A stretch of DNA of 50,681 nucleotides from Spirosoma endophyticum (lineage in GTDB: Bacteria > Bacteroidota > Bacteroidia > Cytophagales > Spirosomataceae), in NCBI RefSeq assembly GCF_900112365.1, contig NZ_FOLQ01000012.1, forward strand, positions 1-50,681. The letters run 5' to 3'. The stretch's first letter is position 1. Each line of letters starts with the position of its first letter. The translations under genes and the position numbers were made by a program. The notes under the pieces were generated by a model, which was not told where the DNA came from, ran no database searches, and worked only from the letters and a program-made list of their open reading frames with translations. Below, one piece after another: positions 34,130-41,908 of this stretch.

Positions 34130-34566
34130 CTGCCTGCCGCTAATCCAACGTTGGGTCGCGGTGCCGAATCGTACGGCATGCCGTCGCGGTGCCGATAAAT
34201 TCTCACTGCGTCACTAGTTATAAACATTATGATTCGTAATGGCCGTCAGGGTAGATTTCAGTCGAACGAGTTTATAGTAAGGTTTTGCCACTAATCGTTC
34301 CAACGTTAAGTTGATCCATGAATTGGTCGGGTTAACCGGCCAATTTAAAACATCCCCTGATTGTGCGTGGTCAGCAAAGACCATTTGCAGCTCATGGGGG
34401 TACGAGGCATTGAAGTCAGGATGGATTTAGGTTTATCTATTTATTCGATGGATATGAATCTTATTGGCGGTTGGAAGCGTATGTATACAGGCTTTTTATT
34501 GCCAGTTTAGTTTACTCCCCGTCTTCGTTCTAAATCAGTTTTCTTAAACCTACTGACTAGTATCCC
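34130..34566. other. Intergenic region with GC-rich repeat-palindrome-repeat
   Basis: About 440 bases. A 13-bp direct repeat GTCGCGGTGCCGA (34155-34167 and 34183-34195) flanks a perfect 12-bp palindrome ACGGCATGCCGT (34173-34184). The rest is AT-richer with no clear feature; no -7 box for the catalase gene could be fixed. Confidence 0.5.
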
Positions 34567-35661
34567 ATGACCCAAGTGCCCGCTAATTTCAACCCACTGC
34601 GCTATGATCCCTTATATGAAGCGCCCGAGCTCGATGAGGCCCAAACCATTCAAGAGATCATCGACACCATGGCCGAGATCCAACAGAAAACCTTTCAGGC
34701 CCAGGGCCATGCCATCCGGAGCGTGCACGCGAAGGGGCATGCCATTCTGAAAGGCGAACTGCAAGTTTATGATGATTTACCACCCTACCTGGCTCAGGGC
34801 TTCTTTGCCAAAGGGGGCACCTATTCCATCGTGGCCCGTATTTCCACCCAGCCCGGGGATGTGTTGCCCGACAGCGTCTCGACGCCCCGGGGTATTTCCA
34901 TCAAAGTAGCCGGTGTGGAGGGCGAGCACCTGCCCGGGGCCGATGAACTGACGACTCAGGATTTTATTCTGGTCAACAGCCCCATCTTCCCCCAGCAGTT
35001 AAAGGATTTCCTGAGTGGTCTAAAACGCTTCGATTTACTGACCAATAAAGCCCAGGGTCTCAAAGAAGGCATTTCCAAAACGCTGCGGGCCGTGGGCGAA
35101 GTGGTCGAAAAAGTGACGGGTTCCGTTGAGGGTGTGATGCCCGGCATGGGAGGCCAACTGGCGACCCACCCGATGGGCGATACCTACTATTCGCAGGGCG
35201 CTTTTTTGTACGGGCTGTACATGGCCAAGTTTTCGCTAACCCCCAACACGCCGAACCTGACCTCGCTCAAAGACCAACCCATCGACATTGACAGCGATGA
35301 GAATGCATTGCGCCATCTGTTGCAGGATTTTTTTGCCACTCAGGGGGGAGAATGGGAATTTGGCGTGCAGCTATGCACAAATATTGACAAGATGCCGGTG
35401 GAAGATGCTTCGGTAGAGTGGCCCGAGGCCGAAAGTCCTTACCTGCCGGTGGGCAAATTGACGATTCCGTCCCAGGCTGCCTGGGGCGACCAGAAGACGA
35501 CGGTGGTCGAAGATAAGATGTTCTTCAGCCCCTGGCATGGCCTTTCGGCTCATCGGCCGCTGGGGGCCATTCAGCGGGCTCGCAATACCACCTACCAGGC
35601 CTCGGCTCAGTTTCGACGAAACATGTATGGTGCAGCCGAGAATCCTCAGGACGTAAACTAA
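34567..35661 (+). CDS. Catalase-family (heme) protein
   Basis: A 364-aa protein of the short catalase-like family. RSVHAKGHAILKGEL holds the distal catalytic His (about 54). FAKGGTYSIVARIST and TPRGISIKVAGVEGEHLPG match the catalase barrel, and DFILVNSPIFP the substrate-side strand. The C-terminal RARNTTYQASAQFRR offers the proximal Arg/Tyr heme-ligand pair. It is shorter than monofunctional catalases (about 480 or more) and may be a peroxidase or allene-oxide-type enzyme. No signal peptide. It heads a group with the YdeP-like oxidoreductase, with a stem-loop in the 91-base gap. Confidence 0.88.
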   Translation: MTQVPANFNPLRYDPLYEAPELDEAQTIQEIIDTMAEIQQKTFQAQGHAIRSVHAKGHAILKGELQVYDDLPPYLAQGFFAKGGTYSIVARISTQPGDVLPDSVSTPRGISIKVAGVEGEHLPGADELTTQDFILVNSPIFPQQLKDFLSGLKRFDLLTNKAQGLKEGISKTLRAVGEVVEKVTGSVEGVMPGMGGQLATHPMGDTYYSQGAFLYGLYMAKFSLTPNTPNLTSLKDQPIDIDSDENALRHLLQDFFATQGGEWEFGVQLCTNIDKMPVEDASVEWPEAESPYLPVGKLTIPSQAAWGDQKTTVVEDKMFFSPWHGLSAHRPLGAIQRARNTTYQASAQFRRNMYGAAENPQDVN

Positions 35662-35684
35662 TCGAAACGTCCCGTGCGTATTTA

Positions 35685-35724
35685 TAGCCCTATTGCCCCC
35701 CTAGTCAGGGGGGCGGTAGGGCTA
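35685..35724. terminator. Strong stem-loop between catalase and YdeP-like genes
   Basis: TAGCCCTA...GCCCCCC, a TAGTCA loop, then GGGGGGC...TAGGGCTA. An almost perfect GC-rich hairpin with no long T-run. It may reduce readthrough into the next gene. Confidence 0.65.
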
Positions 35725-35752
35725 TTGAGTAATTTTAACCGTTTAGCAAGAC

Positions 35753-38050
35753 ATGAAGCAAAATACTCCTCCTGAAGAACTGACCAGTGAGTTGGCGATT
35801 GAGAAACCCCAAACTACGGCGGCTGGGATGACCGCCATTGTGGACTCCTTTGCGCATACCTTGCAGGGGACGGGCCTGGCCCGGGGCTGGAAAGCGCTGG
35901 TCAATCTGAACCAGAAAGATGGCTTCGACTGTCCCTCCTGCGCCTGGCCCGACCCCGATGGTCAGCGCTCGCCAATCGCCGAGTACTGCGAAAGTGGAGC
36001 TAAAGCAGTCGCCGACGAAGTAATGACCAAACACACAGCGTCGCCGGTGCTGTTTCAGCGCTACTCGGTGGCTGAACTAACGAAAAAAAGCGATTTGTGG
36101 TTAGGCCAGCAAGGAAGATTGACCCAGCCCCTGGTGCTTCGGCCTGGTGCCACTCACTACATACCCATCGATTGGCATGACGCCTTTGGGCTGATTGCCG
36201 ACCAGCTTAACGCGCTCGACTCGCCCCATGAGGCCATCTTTTACACCTCGGGCCGCACCAGCAACGAAGCCGCCTTCGTCTATCAGCTCTTTGTGAAGAT
36301 GTTTGGCACCAATAACATGCCCGACTGCTCCAACATGTGCCACGAGTCGACTACGGTGGCGCTGACGGATACGCTGGGTTTAGGAAAAGCCTCAGTCACC
36401 TACGAGGACTACGAAAAAGCCGACGTAGTGATGATTATGGGCCAGAATCCGGGCACTACGGCCCCCCGGATGCTGACACCCCTGGAAGAAATGAAACGTA
36501 ACGGCGGCAAAATCATTGCCGTCAATCCCATCCACGAAGCGGGTCTACTGAACTTTAAATATCCCCAGAGTCCGCGCGATATGCTGTTGGGGGGCGTCAA
36601 ACTAGCCGACGTATTTCTGCAGCTACGCATTAACTCGGACCTGGCCCTGCTGAAAGCGATGTGCAAGCTGCTACTGGCAGAAGAAGAAAAAACACCGGGC
36701 CAAGTGCTCGACCAGGCGTTCATTGCTACCTATACTTCAGGTTATGAAGCGTTCGTGAAGAGCCTGGACCAGTTTGAGCTGAACGAGCTAGCCGCTCAGT
36801 GCGGGCTGACCGTGGCCCAGATCCAAGAGGCCGTCGATTTATTTAAATACACCCCCAAGCTGGTTATTTGCTGGGCAATGGGCCTGACCCAGCATAAAAA
36901 CGGGGTGGTTACCATTCAGGAACTGGTTAATCTGCTGCTCTTGAAGGGCAGTTTCGGCATCAAAGGGGGCGGGACCAGTCCCATTCGCGGCCACAGTAAC
37001 GTGCAGGGCGACCGCACGATGGGTGTCTGGGAGAAAGTCAAACCCGAGTTGCGGGAAGCGCTGGAGCGTGTGTTCCAGTTTAGCGTGCCGGAGGAGAAGG
37101 GCTACGATGCGGTCGAATCGGTGAAAGCCATGCACGATGGAAAGGCAAAGGTCTTTTTTGGGCTGGGGGGTAATTTTGCTATGGCCGTCTCGGATACGGA
37201 CTATACGGGTGAAGCCTTGCGCCAGTGTAAACTAACGGTGCACGTCTCCACCAAGCTCAACCGTAGCCACCTGATTCACGGGGAAGCGGCCTTGATCCTG
37301 CCCTGCCTGGGTCGCACCGACCAGGACGTACAGGCCTCGGGCCCGCAATTTGTGAGCTGCGAAAGTACCACGGGGGTAGTGGCTCAGTCGCACGGGGTCG
37401 TGGAGGCCGTTTCTGCCCATCTGAAAAGCGAAGTAGCCATTGTGTGCGGGCTGGCTCAGGCCACGCTGGGGGAAAAATCGACCGTGGACTGGGCAAGCCT
37501 GACGGAGAATTACGACCGGATTCGAGACCTGATTGCCCAGACCGTCGAAGGCTTTGAGGACTATAATCAAAAAGTTCGCCAGCCCGGCGGTTTTTATATT
37601 CCCAATGGCCCCCGAAAGCGGGATTTCAGCAAAACCAGTGACGGCAAAGCCCACTTTACGGTCAACGCCCCGACCCATCATGAGCTGCAGCCGGATGAAC
37701 TGCTGCTAATGAGCATTCGCAGCCACGACCAGTTCAACACGACGGTCTACAAAAACGAGGACCGCTACCGGGGGGTCTACAAAGAACGGCGGGTGGTCTT
37801 CATGCACCCTGACGACATGGCCCAGCGGGGCTTAGCCGAAAAGCAGGCCGTGGATTTGCACAGCCGCTACAATGGGGTGACGCGTAGTGCCCACCGGTTC
37901 CTGGTGGTGCCTTACGATATTCCCCGGGGCTGTATGGCCGCTTATTACCCGGAGACCAACGTGCTGATTCCCATCGATGAGATGGCCGAGAAAAGTCACA
38001 CCCCCATCTCCAAATCGATTGTCGTACGGGTGAGCCCCGCCAAGGAATAA
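35753..38050 (+). CDS. ydeP: FdhF/YdeP-family molybdopterin oxidoreductase
   Basis: A 765-aa cytoplasmic molybdenum enzyme of the FdhF/YdeP family (alpha subunit of formate-dehydrogenase type). The N-terminus has GFDCPSCAWPDP. Then IFYTSGRTSNEAAFVYQLF, NMPDCSNMCHESTTVAL, VVMIMGQNPGTTAPRML, GSFGIKGGGTSPIRGHSNVQGDRTMG and a C-terminal molybdopterin dinucleotide-binding domain (LLLMSIRSHDQFNTTVYKNEDRYRGV). YdeP is linked to acid resistance in E. coli; the reaction is not firmly known. It likely uses a bis-MGD cofactor. No electron-transfer subunit or FdhD gene is adjacent. A small membrane protein follows after 4 bases. The gene symbol is by family resemblance. Confidence 0.9.
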   Translation: MKQNTPPEELTSELAIEKPQTTAAGMTAIVDSFAHTLQGTGLARGWKALVNLNQKDGFDCPSCAWPDPDGQRSPIAEYCESGAKAVADEVMTKHTASPVLFQRYSVAELTKKSDLWLGQQGRLTQPLVLRPGATHYIPIDWHDAFGLIADQLNALDSPHEAIFYTSGRTSNEAAFVYQLFVKMFGTNNMPDCSNMCHESTTVALTDTLGLGKASVTYEDYEKADVVMIMGQNPGTTAPRMLTPLEEMKRNGGKIIAVNPIHEAGLLNFKYPQSPRDMLLGGVKLADVFLQLRINSDLALLKAMCKLLLAEEEKTPGQVLDQAFIATYTSGYEAFVKSLDQFELNELAAQCGLTVAQIQEAVDLFKYTPKLVICWAMGLTQHKNGVVTIQELVNLLLLKGSFGIKGGGTSPIRGHSNVQGDRTMGVWEKVKPELREALERVFQFSVPEEKGYDAVESVKAMHDGKAKVFFGLGGNFAMAVSDTDYTGEALRQCKLTVHVSTKLNRSHLIHGEAALILPCLGRTDQDVQASGPQFVSCESTTGVVAQSHGVVEAVSAHLKSEVAIVCGLAQATLGEKSTVDWASLTENYDRIRDLIAQTVEGFEDYNQKVRQPGGFYIPNGPRKRDFSKTSDGKAHFTVNAPTHHELQPDELLLMSIRSHDQFNTTVYKNEDRYRGVYKERRVVFMHPDDMAQRGLAEKQAVDLHSRYNGVTRSAHRFLVVPYDIPRGCMAAYYPETNVLIPIDEMAEKSHTPISKSIVVRVSPAKE

Positions 38051-38054
38051 GCAG

Positions 38055-38474
38055 ATGGATGGTAAACGAACGAAGTTGATGAACGAAGAAAAGGTAGCCC
38101 GTGGCCTGGGCTGGTTTAGTATCGGCCTGGGCCTGGTCGAAGTATTGGCCCCCCGCCCTGTAGCGACGTTTTTAGGGACCTCCCACCCGAATCTTATCCG
38201 GGCGTTTAGGGCCCGTGAACTGGCAGCTAGGCTAGGTATTCTGCTGCTGAATAAGCCCACCGCCCCCTGGCTGTGGGCGCGGGTGGGCGGTGATGCCCTG
38301 GACATGGTGGCCCTGGCCCTGACCTATCAGCACAACCCGGTCACTCGGAAAGCGGTCGGGTTTTCGCTGGCCAAGGTGGTGGCCATTACGGCCCTTGATG
38401 TGTGGTGTGCCCGGCAGCTAAAACCCTATAACTGGCCGGTTATACCCAACCGGTTGGAGTTTGACCAGCCGTAG
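38055..38474 (+). CDS. Small membrane protein linked to the YdeP-like gene
   Basis: A 139-aa protein with hydrophobic segments at about residues 18-33 (LGWFSIGLGLVEVLAP), 51-66, 88-96 and 110-120. A Arg-rich loop (LIRAFRARELAARLG) and a Gly-Asp motif (WARVGGDALDMVALAL) lie between them. Its opening resembles the N-terminal part of membrane proteins labelled 'cyclase/dehydrase' in databases; function unknown. It starts four bases after the YdeP stop and is thus co-transcribed. A strong terminator follows its stop. The ATG at 38055 is used; ATG at 38079 is an alternative. Confidence 0.75.
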   Translation: MDGKRTKLMNEEKVARGLGWFSIGLGLVEVLAPRPVATFLGTSHPNLIRAFRARELAARLGILLLNKPTAPWLWARVGGDALDMVALALTYQHNPVTRKAVGFSLAKVVAITALDVWCARQLKPYNWPVIPNRLEFDQP

Positions 38475-38510
38475 AATGCCGATCAGAGGACGCTGCTGAA
38501 AAGGCTAACT

Positions 38511-38565
38511 AAAAGCTGACCAGATCCGTATTCCACTCTATGTGTACGGATCTGGTCAGCTTTTT
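38511..38565 (+). terminator. Rho-independent terminator of the catalase/YdeP operon
   Basis: A perfect 20-bp stem (38511-38530 with 38545-38564) around a 14-base loop, ending in five T residues. It contains AGCTGACCAGATCCG. It lies 37 bases after the last stop. Confidence 0.85.
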
Positions 38566-38664
38566 ATCCTAGTGGTTACGGTTGAATAAATGATCTAGCG
38601 ATTGCAGGATCAGGTTGCTATGTAGTGTACTACGAAAACCGGCTCGGAACCAAATGCTTACATC

Positions 38665-38695
38665 CGTCTCACCTAACCCTCCTCCTTGAGACGAA
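38665..38695 (+). repeat. Dispersed repeat, copy O (left half)
   Basis: CGTCTCA, AACCCTCC and TTGAGACGA. The outer boxes are perfect; box 2 has changed as in copy J. Confidence 0.6.
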
Positions 38696-38814
38696 TGAGT
38701 GTTTCTATAGTTGCTTACTGAATGGATCAGTTTCAGGATAGTGTTCGTTTTATAACGTCTAATTAGGTTGGTTTTTTGTACCCACATACCTGATGACCGC
38801 TTTTCCCCACGTGT

Positions 38815-39855
38815 TTATTGACAACCCGTGTAGGTATAGCTAATCGTACTCAAATCAGGCTGTTGCGGCCCGTTGGTTAAAGCTTGGCTGATCTGTTTTG
38901 TGCCTATAATGTAGCCCGCTGCGTTGAGTTGATGCGTGAATGTTTGCTCAGTATACTGGACGATTTGGTGTTGGTTATTGACCGAATAAGCCCGGTAGCG
39001 CGTCAACAAACCCGGCTCCCCGAAGAGCGAAAACACAGTAGGATGTCCTTTAAAAGTGGGTAGGCTTGATTCAGCCGGCTGGCCCGTTTGCCATTCTTGT
39101 GTGTAATAGGTGCTCAGGCTATCATTGATGTATTCCTGGTGCTTCATTAAGCGTCGGTGCGTATCGTACTCATTCACCTGCACCAGCGTGCGGACGGCTC
39201 CACGACTATCCGTTCCAGGAAAAGTCGCTTTGACCACCAGGCCATCTTGTCGCTCGAACAGATAGCCACTGGTCAGGGTAAAGGCTTTCCCATTCTGATA
39301 GGTAATACTTTCCTCATTGCTGCTGGTTTGCTTGATCAGCTGGCCCGAGCTATCATAGGTGTACGAAGTCGTCATGACACTGGTTTGTGGCTGCGGACCG
39401 CTGGTGATATGGGAATCATAAGTGACATCTGTCTGGGCGTAGGCAGCCAACCGCTCATTGGTGTAGGAATAGGTTTTCGTCGATACGTAGTGATACTCGG
39501 ATGGCTTTCCGACAAACATGTATTGCTGCTGGATGTCCGTCACCGAACGGGTCAGAAAACCAGCCGCATCGTAGGTATAGGTGTCGGTAGTGGTCGTTTT
39601 GTCGCTAGCGACCGTCGAGGAGCTGCTCTGACTAATCTTGGTTTTGTTGGTCAGCTTCCCCTGAGCATCGTAGGCGTAATCGAGTTGAATCGTCCCCTCA
39701 TTGCCTTGGCTGTGAAAAGAGCTCGCTGAATGCTGAATGCGGCAGTCATTGGCCGCCCTCACTTGGTCATCCTTTTGGGTGCCACAGCCCGCACTCAGCC
39801 AGTTGAGGCCAATAGGTAGAAGTATTAGTCGGGTAATAATTCGGATCGTTTTCAT
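38815..39855 (-). CDS. Predicted lipoprotein with YD/RHS-like repeats
   Basis: A 346-aa protein. Signal and lipobox: RLILLPIGLNWLSAGC. At least five YD-type repeat strands follow (LDYAYDAQGKLTNKTK, DTYTYDAAGFLTRSVT, TSYTYDSSGQLIKQTS, NEYDTHRRLMKHQEY). They form the beta-hairpin pattern of RHS repeats without any toxin or core domain. It is probably displayed on the outer membrane or in the periplasm; function unknown. It resembles the shorter lipoprotein at 17462. The upstream neighbour on the same strand is a small secreted protein 299 bases away. Confidence 0.75.
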   Translation of the reverse strand: MKTIRIITRLILLPIGLNWLSAGCGTQKDDQVRAANDCRIQHSASSFHSQGNEGTIQLDYAYDAQGKLTNKTKISQSSSSTVASDKTTTTDTYTYDAAGFLTRSVTDIQQQYMFVGKPSEYHYVSTKTYSYTNERLAAYAQTDVTYDSHITSGPQPQTSVMTTSYTYDSSGQLIKQTSSNEESITYQNGKAFTLTSGYLFERQDGLVVKATFPGTDSRGAVRTLVQVNEYDTHRRLMKHQEYINDSLSTYYTQEWQTGQPAESSLPTFKGHPTVFSLFGEPGLLTRYRAYSVNNQHQIVQYTEQTFTHQLNAAGYIIGTKQISQALTNGPQQPDLSTISYTYTGCQ

Positions 39856-40003
39856 GCTTAGTAAGGTTTACTGGCTAAGACGTAAAAGCGAATCCAACCG
39901 CTGGCCGCTAGCGATGGTAAAATAGCGGAATAAATAGAATTCGACCATTTTAGCTGGCACAAAAAAGGCAGGTCAGCAAAGGTCGAAGTTTGTGAATTCA
40001 ATT

Positions 40004-40062
40004 AATCGCTCCGAAGCAACATTCATGAATATGCTTCTTAAATGGGGCGTTTGTTGAAACAG
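40004..40062 (+). repeat. Dispersed four-box repeat, copy M
   Basis: AATCGCTCC (40004-40012), ATTCATGAATATGCTTCTTA and GGGGCGTTT (40044-40052), then GTTGAAACAG. Boxes 1 and 3 are missing. It lies between two minus-strand genes. Confidence 0.7.
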
Positions 40063-40154
40063 TACGTTTAAAGAAGGTTAGTAAGGCCAAACGAGCCCGA
40101 AACAGACTTCGAAAGAAGAACACCCCAAGTGAATGGGTTTTCGTGGGATAGCCA

Positions 40155-40571
40155 TTAATGAGCTTGGCTCGAATCACGGCGAGCCTTGGCCTTACCCCAA
40201 TACAGCGCACTGTCGAAGTCTCGACTGAAATAACGGGTATTGACTACCCCCCGGCCATTCGAGCGAGTGACGACATAGCGAACCAAGTCGCTGACTGCCG
40301 TTACTCGGTAGAACTCATGCTTGTAATAGCGATACAACCGACCGCGCGCGTCTTCATAGCCCCAGATGCTGTCCCTGGGAACAACCTGTTTGCGGCCATC
40401 GGTATACTTGACGGTAAGGGTTGAGGAAAATCGTCCAGGGGGACGAATTTTCTTGATGGCAGGTCCCTGGTAGGATTGGGAAATCAGTTGGCTCGAGTAA
40501 ATTACCCGTTGGGCGAAACAAGTGGGAGCCGCTACGATCAGTAATGCCAGCCAGAACAAGGAGCGATTCAT
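40155..40571 (-). CDS. Small secreted protein of unknown function
   Basis: A 138-aa protein with a clear signal peptide, MNRSLFWLALLIVAAPTCFAQ. The mature part (STLTVKYTDGRKQVVPRDSIWGYEDARGRLYRYYKHEFYRV) looks like a small beta-rich domain. Its G-Y-x-D-x-x-G-R-x-Y-R pattern is common to Bacteroidota secreted proteins of unknown role. No catalytic residues recognised. It is alone on its strand, with about 300 bases on either side. Confidence 0.7.
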   Translation of the reverse strand: MNRSLFWLALLIVAAPTCFAQRVIYSSQLISQSYQGPAIKKIRPPGRFSSTLTVKYTDGRKQVVPRDSIWGYEDARGRLYRYYKHEFYRVTAVSDLVRYVVTRSNGRGVVNTRYFSRDFDSALYWGKAKARRDSSQAH

Positions 40572-40740
40572 AGTGCATGTTCAGTTGGATATTGTAACGA
40601 ATTAAGGCCATATTTAGCATTAGGGCTGGATTAAATTCAACCAACTTTATCTAGCCTAGTTACATAGCTTTCGTACTTTGGGAAGTAAAGTGCGAAAAAT
40701 CGTTAGCCTGTTAACCAGCAGATGTTTATTGACTTAAACT

Positions 40741-40815
40741 ATATAAACCCTCCAGGTGAGACGACGGAAGTTTTCATGTATCTGCTTTAAAAATCGGGCA
40801 TTTTATGAGGCAGGC
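40741..40815 (+). repeat. Dispersed four-box repeat, copy J
   Basis: ATAAACCCTCC, GGTGAGACGA, TTTTCATGTATCTGCTT and TCGGGCATTTTATGAGGCAGG. Box 4 has one change. A TTTCGTACTTTGG segment (40668-40680) lies before this copy rather than after it. Confidence 0.7.
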
Positions 40816-40828
40816 TGATTGACCGCTT

Positions 40829-41788
40829 TTAGCTCTTTTTTAATGTTTTAGGCGTGACACCGGTGTACTTTTTGAAGACCCGGGTAAAATGTTGGGGGTG
40901 TGCGTAACCCAGCTCATACGCAAGTTCACTGATGTTTTTCTCCCCACTCGTAAGCGCTATACGAGCGGCCGCCATCCGCTGTTGCAAAACAAAGCCAAAA
41001 ACAGGGGTCCCAAATAGTTCTTTGAAGCCCTTTTTCAGGCTAAATTCATTCAGCTCACAAGCCTTGGCTAGCTCCGAAAGCCGGGGCGGGGCACTTAACT
41101 GTTCCAGTAATAGATCCCGGGCGTAATAAAGTTTGTCTGTTTCACGCCGCCTTAAAACCGCTGGGGCCAGCGCTTGTTCAGTTCCCAACAGTTGGGCAAA
41201 CTGGTAACCAAGCAGCCGCAAAATAACCGAATCAAAGTGCAACTGCTTCAGCCCTGGACTAGAGGGACTTTGCCATATCGTTCTTAATGCGTACTTAATG
41301 GGCTCGGGCAAGTCAAGGATGGGCGATTGGCAGACAAACGGGGTGCGTTTGGCCAGCTTGTGCGCTACTGTTTCCAGCTCTGGCGCGTAGGCCATTAATA
41401 AGCGCATCATTTCACCGGGTTCGAGTTGGATGCTCAGCATCTGAAAGGCTTTATCACAGGCTAATTCATTCTCTTCCATCGAGTCGGGATTGAACAAGCA
41501 GTTATGATAACCGGTGACGTAGGCCTGCCGCTGAAGTAAGCCCGAGTGAGTTTGCGCCAGATAGCCCCCTAGTACAAAGTTCAGCTCGACCAATGGGCGC
41601 TGATTGTAATGACTCCAACGGGCAGATCCGGGTTGGGCCAGGAAGCGCGTATCAATCACGGTAAACTGCTCGCCCCTAAAAAGACGAACTTCACCTCTCC
41701 TTTGGCCAAAGCAGGGAGCCAGTAACTGCTCAGACCCTGGCTCATACTGATACAGGGAGTCAATAGGGAGTTGCTTAAGTTGATTCAT
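40829..41788 (-). CDS. AraC-family transcriptional regulator
   Basis: A 319-aa regulator. The C-terminal AraC DNA-binding domain runs from about residue 215 to 317 (DKLYYARDLLLEQLSAPPRLSELAKACELNEFSLKKGFKELFGTPVFGFVLQQRMAAARIALTSGEKNISELAYELGYAHPQHFTRVFKKYTGVTPK). The N-terminal 200 residues have the beta-rich pattern of pyochelin-regulator-like (PchR-type) AraC proteins (LVELNFVLGGYLAQ, NELACDKAFQMLSIQL). It is divergent from a flavin monooxygenase, which it probably controls. Effector unknown. Confidence 0.9.
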   Translation of the reverse strand: MNQLKQLPIDSLYQYEPGSEQLLAPCFGQRRGEVRLFRGEQFTVIDTRFLAQPGSARWSHYNQRPLVELNFVLGGYLAQTHSGLLQRQAYVTGYHNCLFNPDSMEENELACDKAFQMLSIQLEPGEMMRLLMAYAPELETVAHKLAKRTPFVCQSPILDLPEPIKYALRTIWQSPSSPGLKQLHFDSVILRLLGYQFAQLLGTEQALAPAVLRRRETDKLYYARDLLLEQLSAPPRLSELAKACELNEFSLKKGFKELFGTPVFGFVLQQRMAAARIALTSGEKNISELAYELGYAHPQHFTRVFKKYTGVTPKTLKKS

Positions 41789-41870
41789 AGTAAACTTTTC
41801 GCCGTTACGTTTTTCCCGATCGGGTAGGTTTTACTCCGTTTTATGCACCAGCCAACCGCTCATCCGCCGC

Positions 41871-41878
41871 TACATTTG
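41871..41878 (+). promoter_or_regulatory. -7 box of the flavin monooxygenase at 41909
   Basis: TACATTTG followed by C, an exact TAnnTTTG match, 30 bases before ATG 41909. It lies downstream of the earlier ATG at 41843 and so argues against that start. Confidence 0.5.
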
Positions 41879-41908
41879 CCCAAAACAAGTAAACTACCCT
41901 GGAACAAC

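Noticed and set aside
37232..37681. Minus-strand 149-codon frame inside the YdeP-like gene
   Set aside because: A long open frame is expected opposite GC-rich coding sequence; the plus-strand protein is clearly real.
39157..39729. 190-codon plus-strand frame opposite the YD-repeat lipoprotein
   Set aside because: The minus-strand lipoprotein has a signal, lipobox and repeats; the opposite frame has none.
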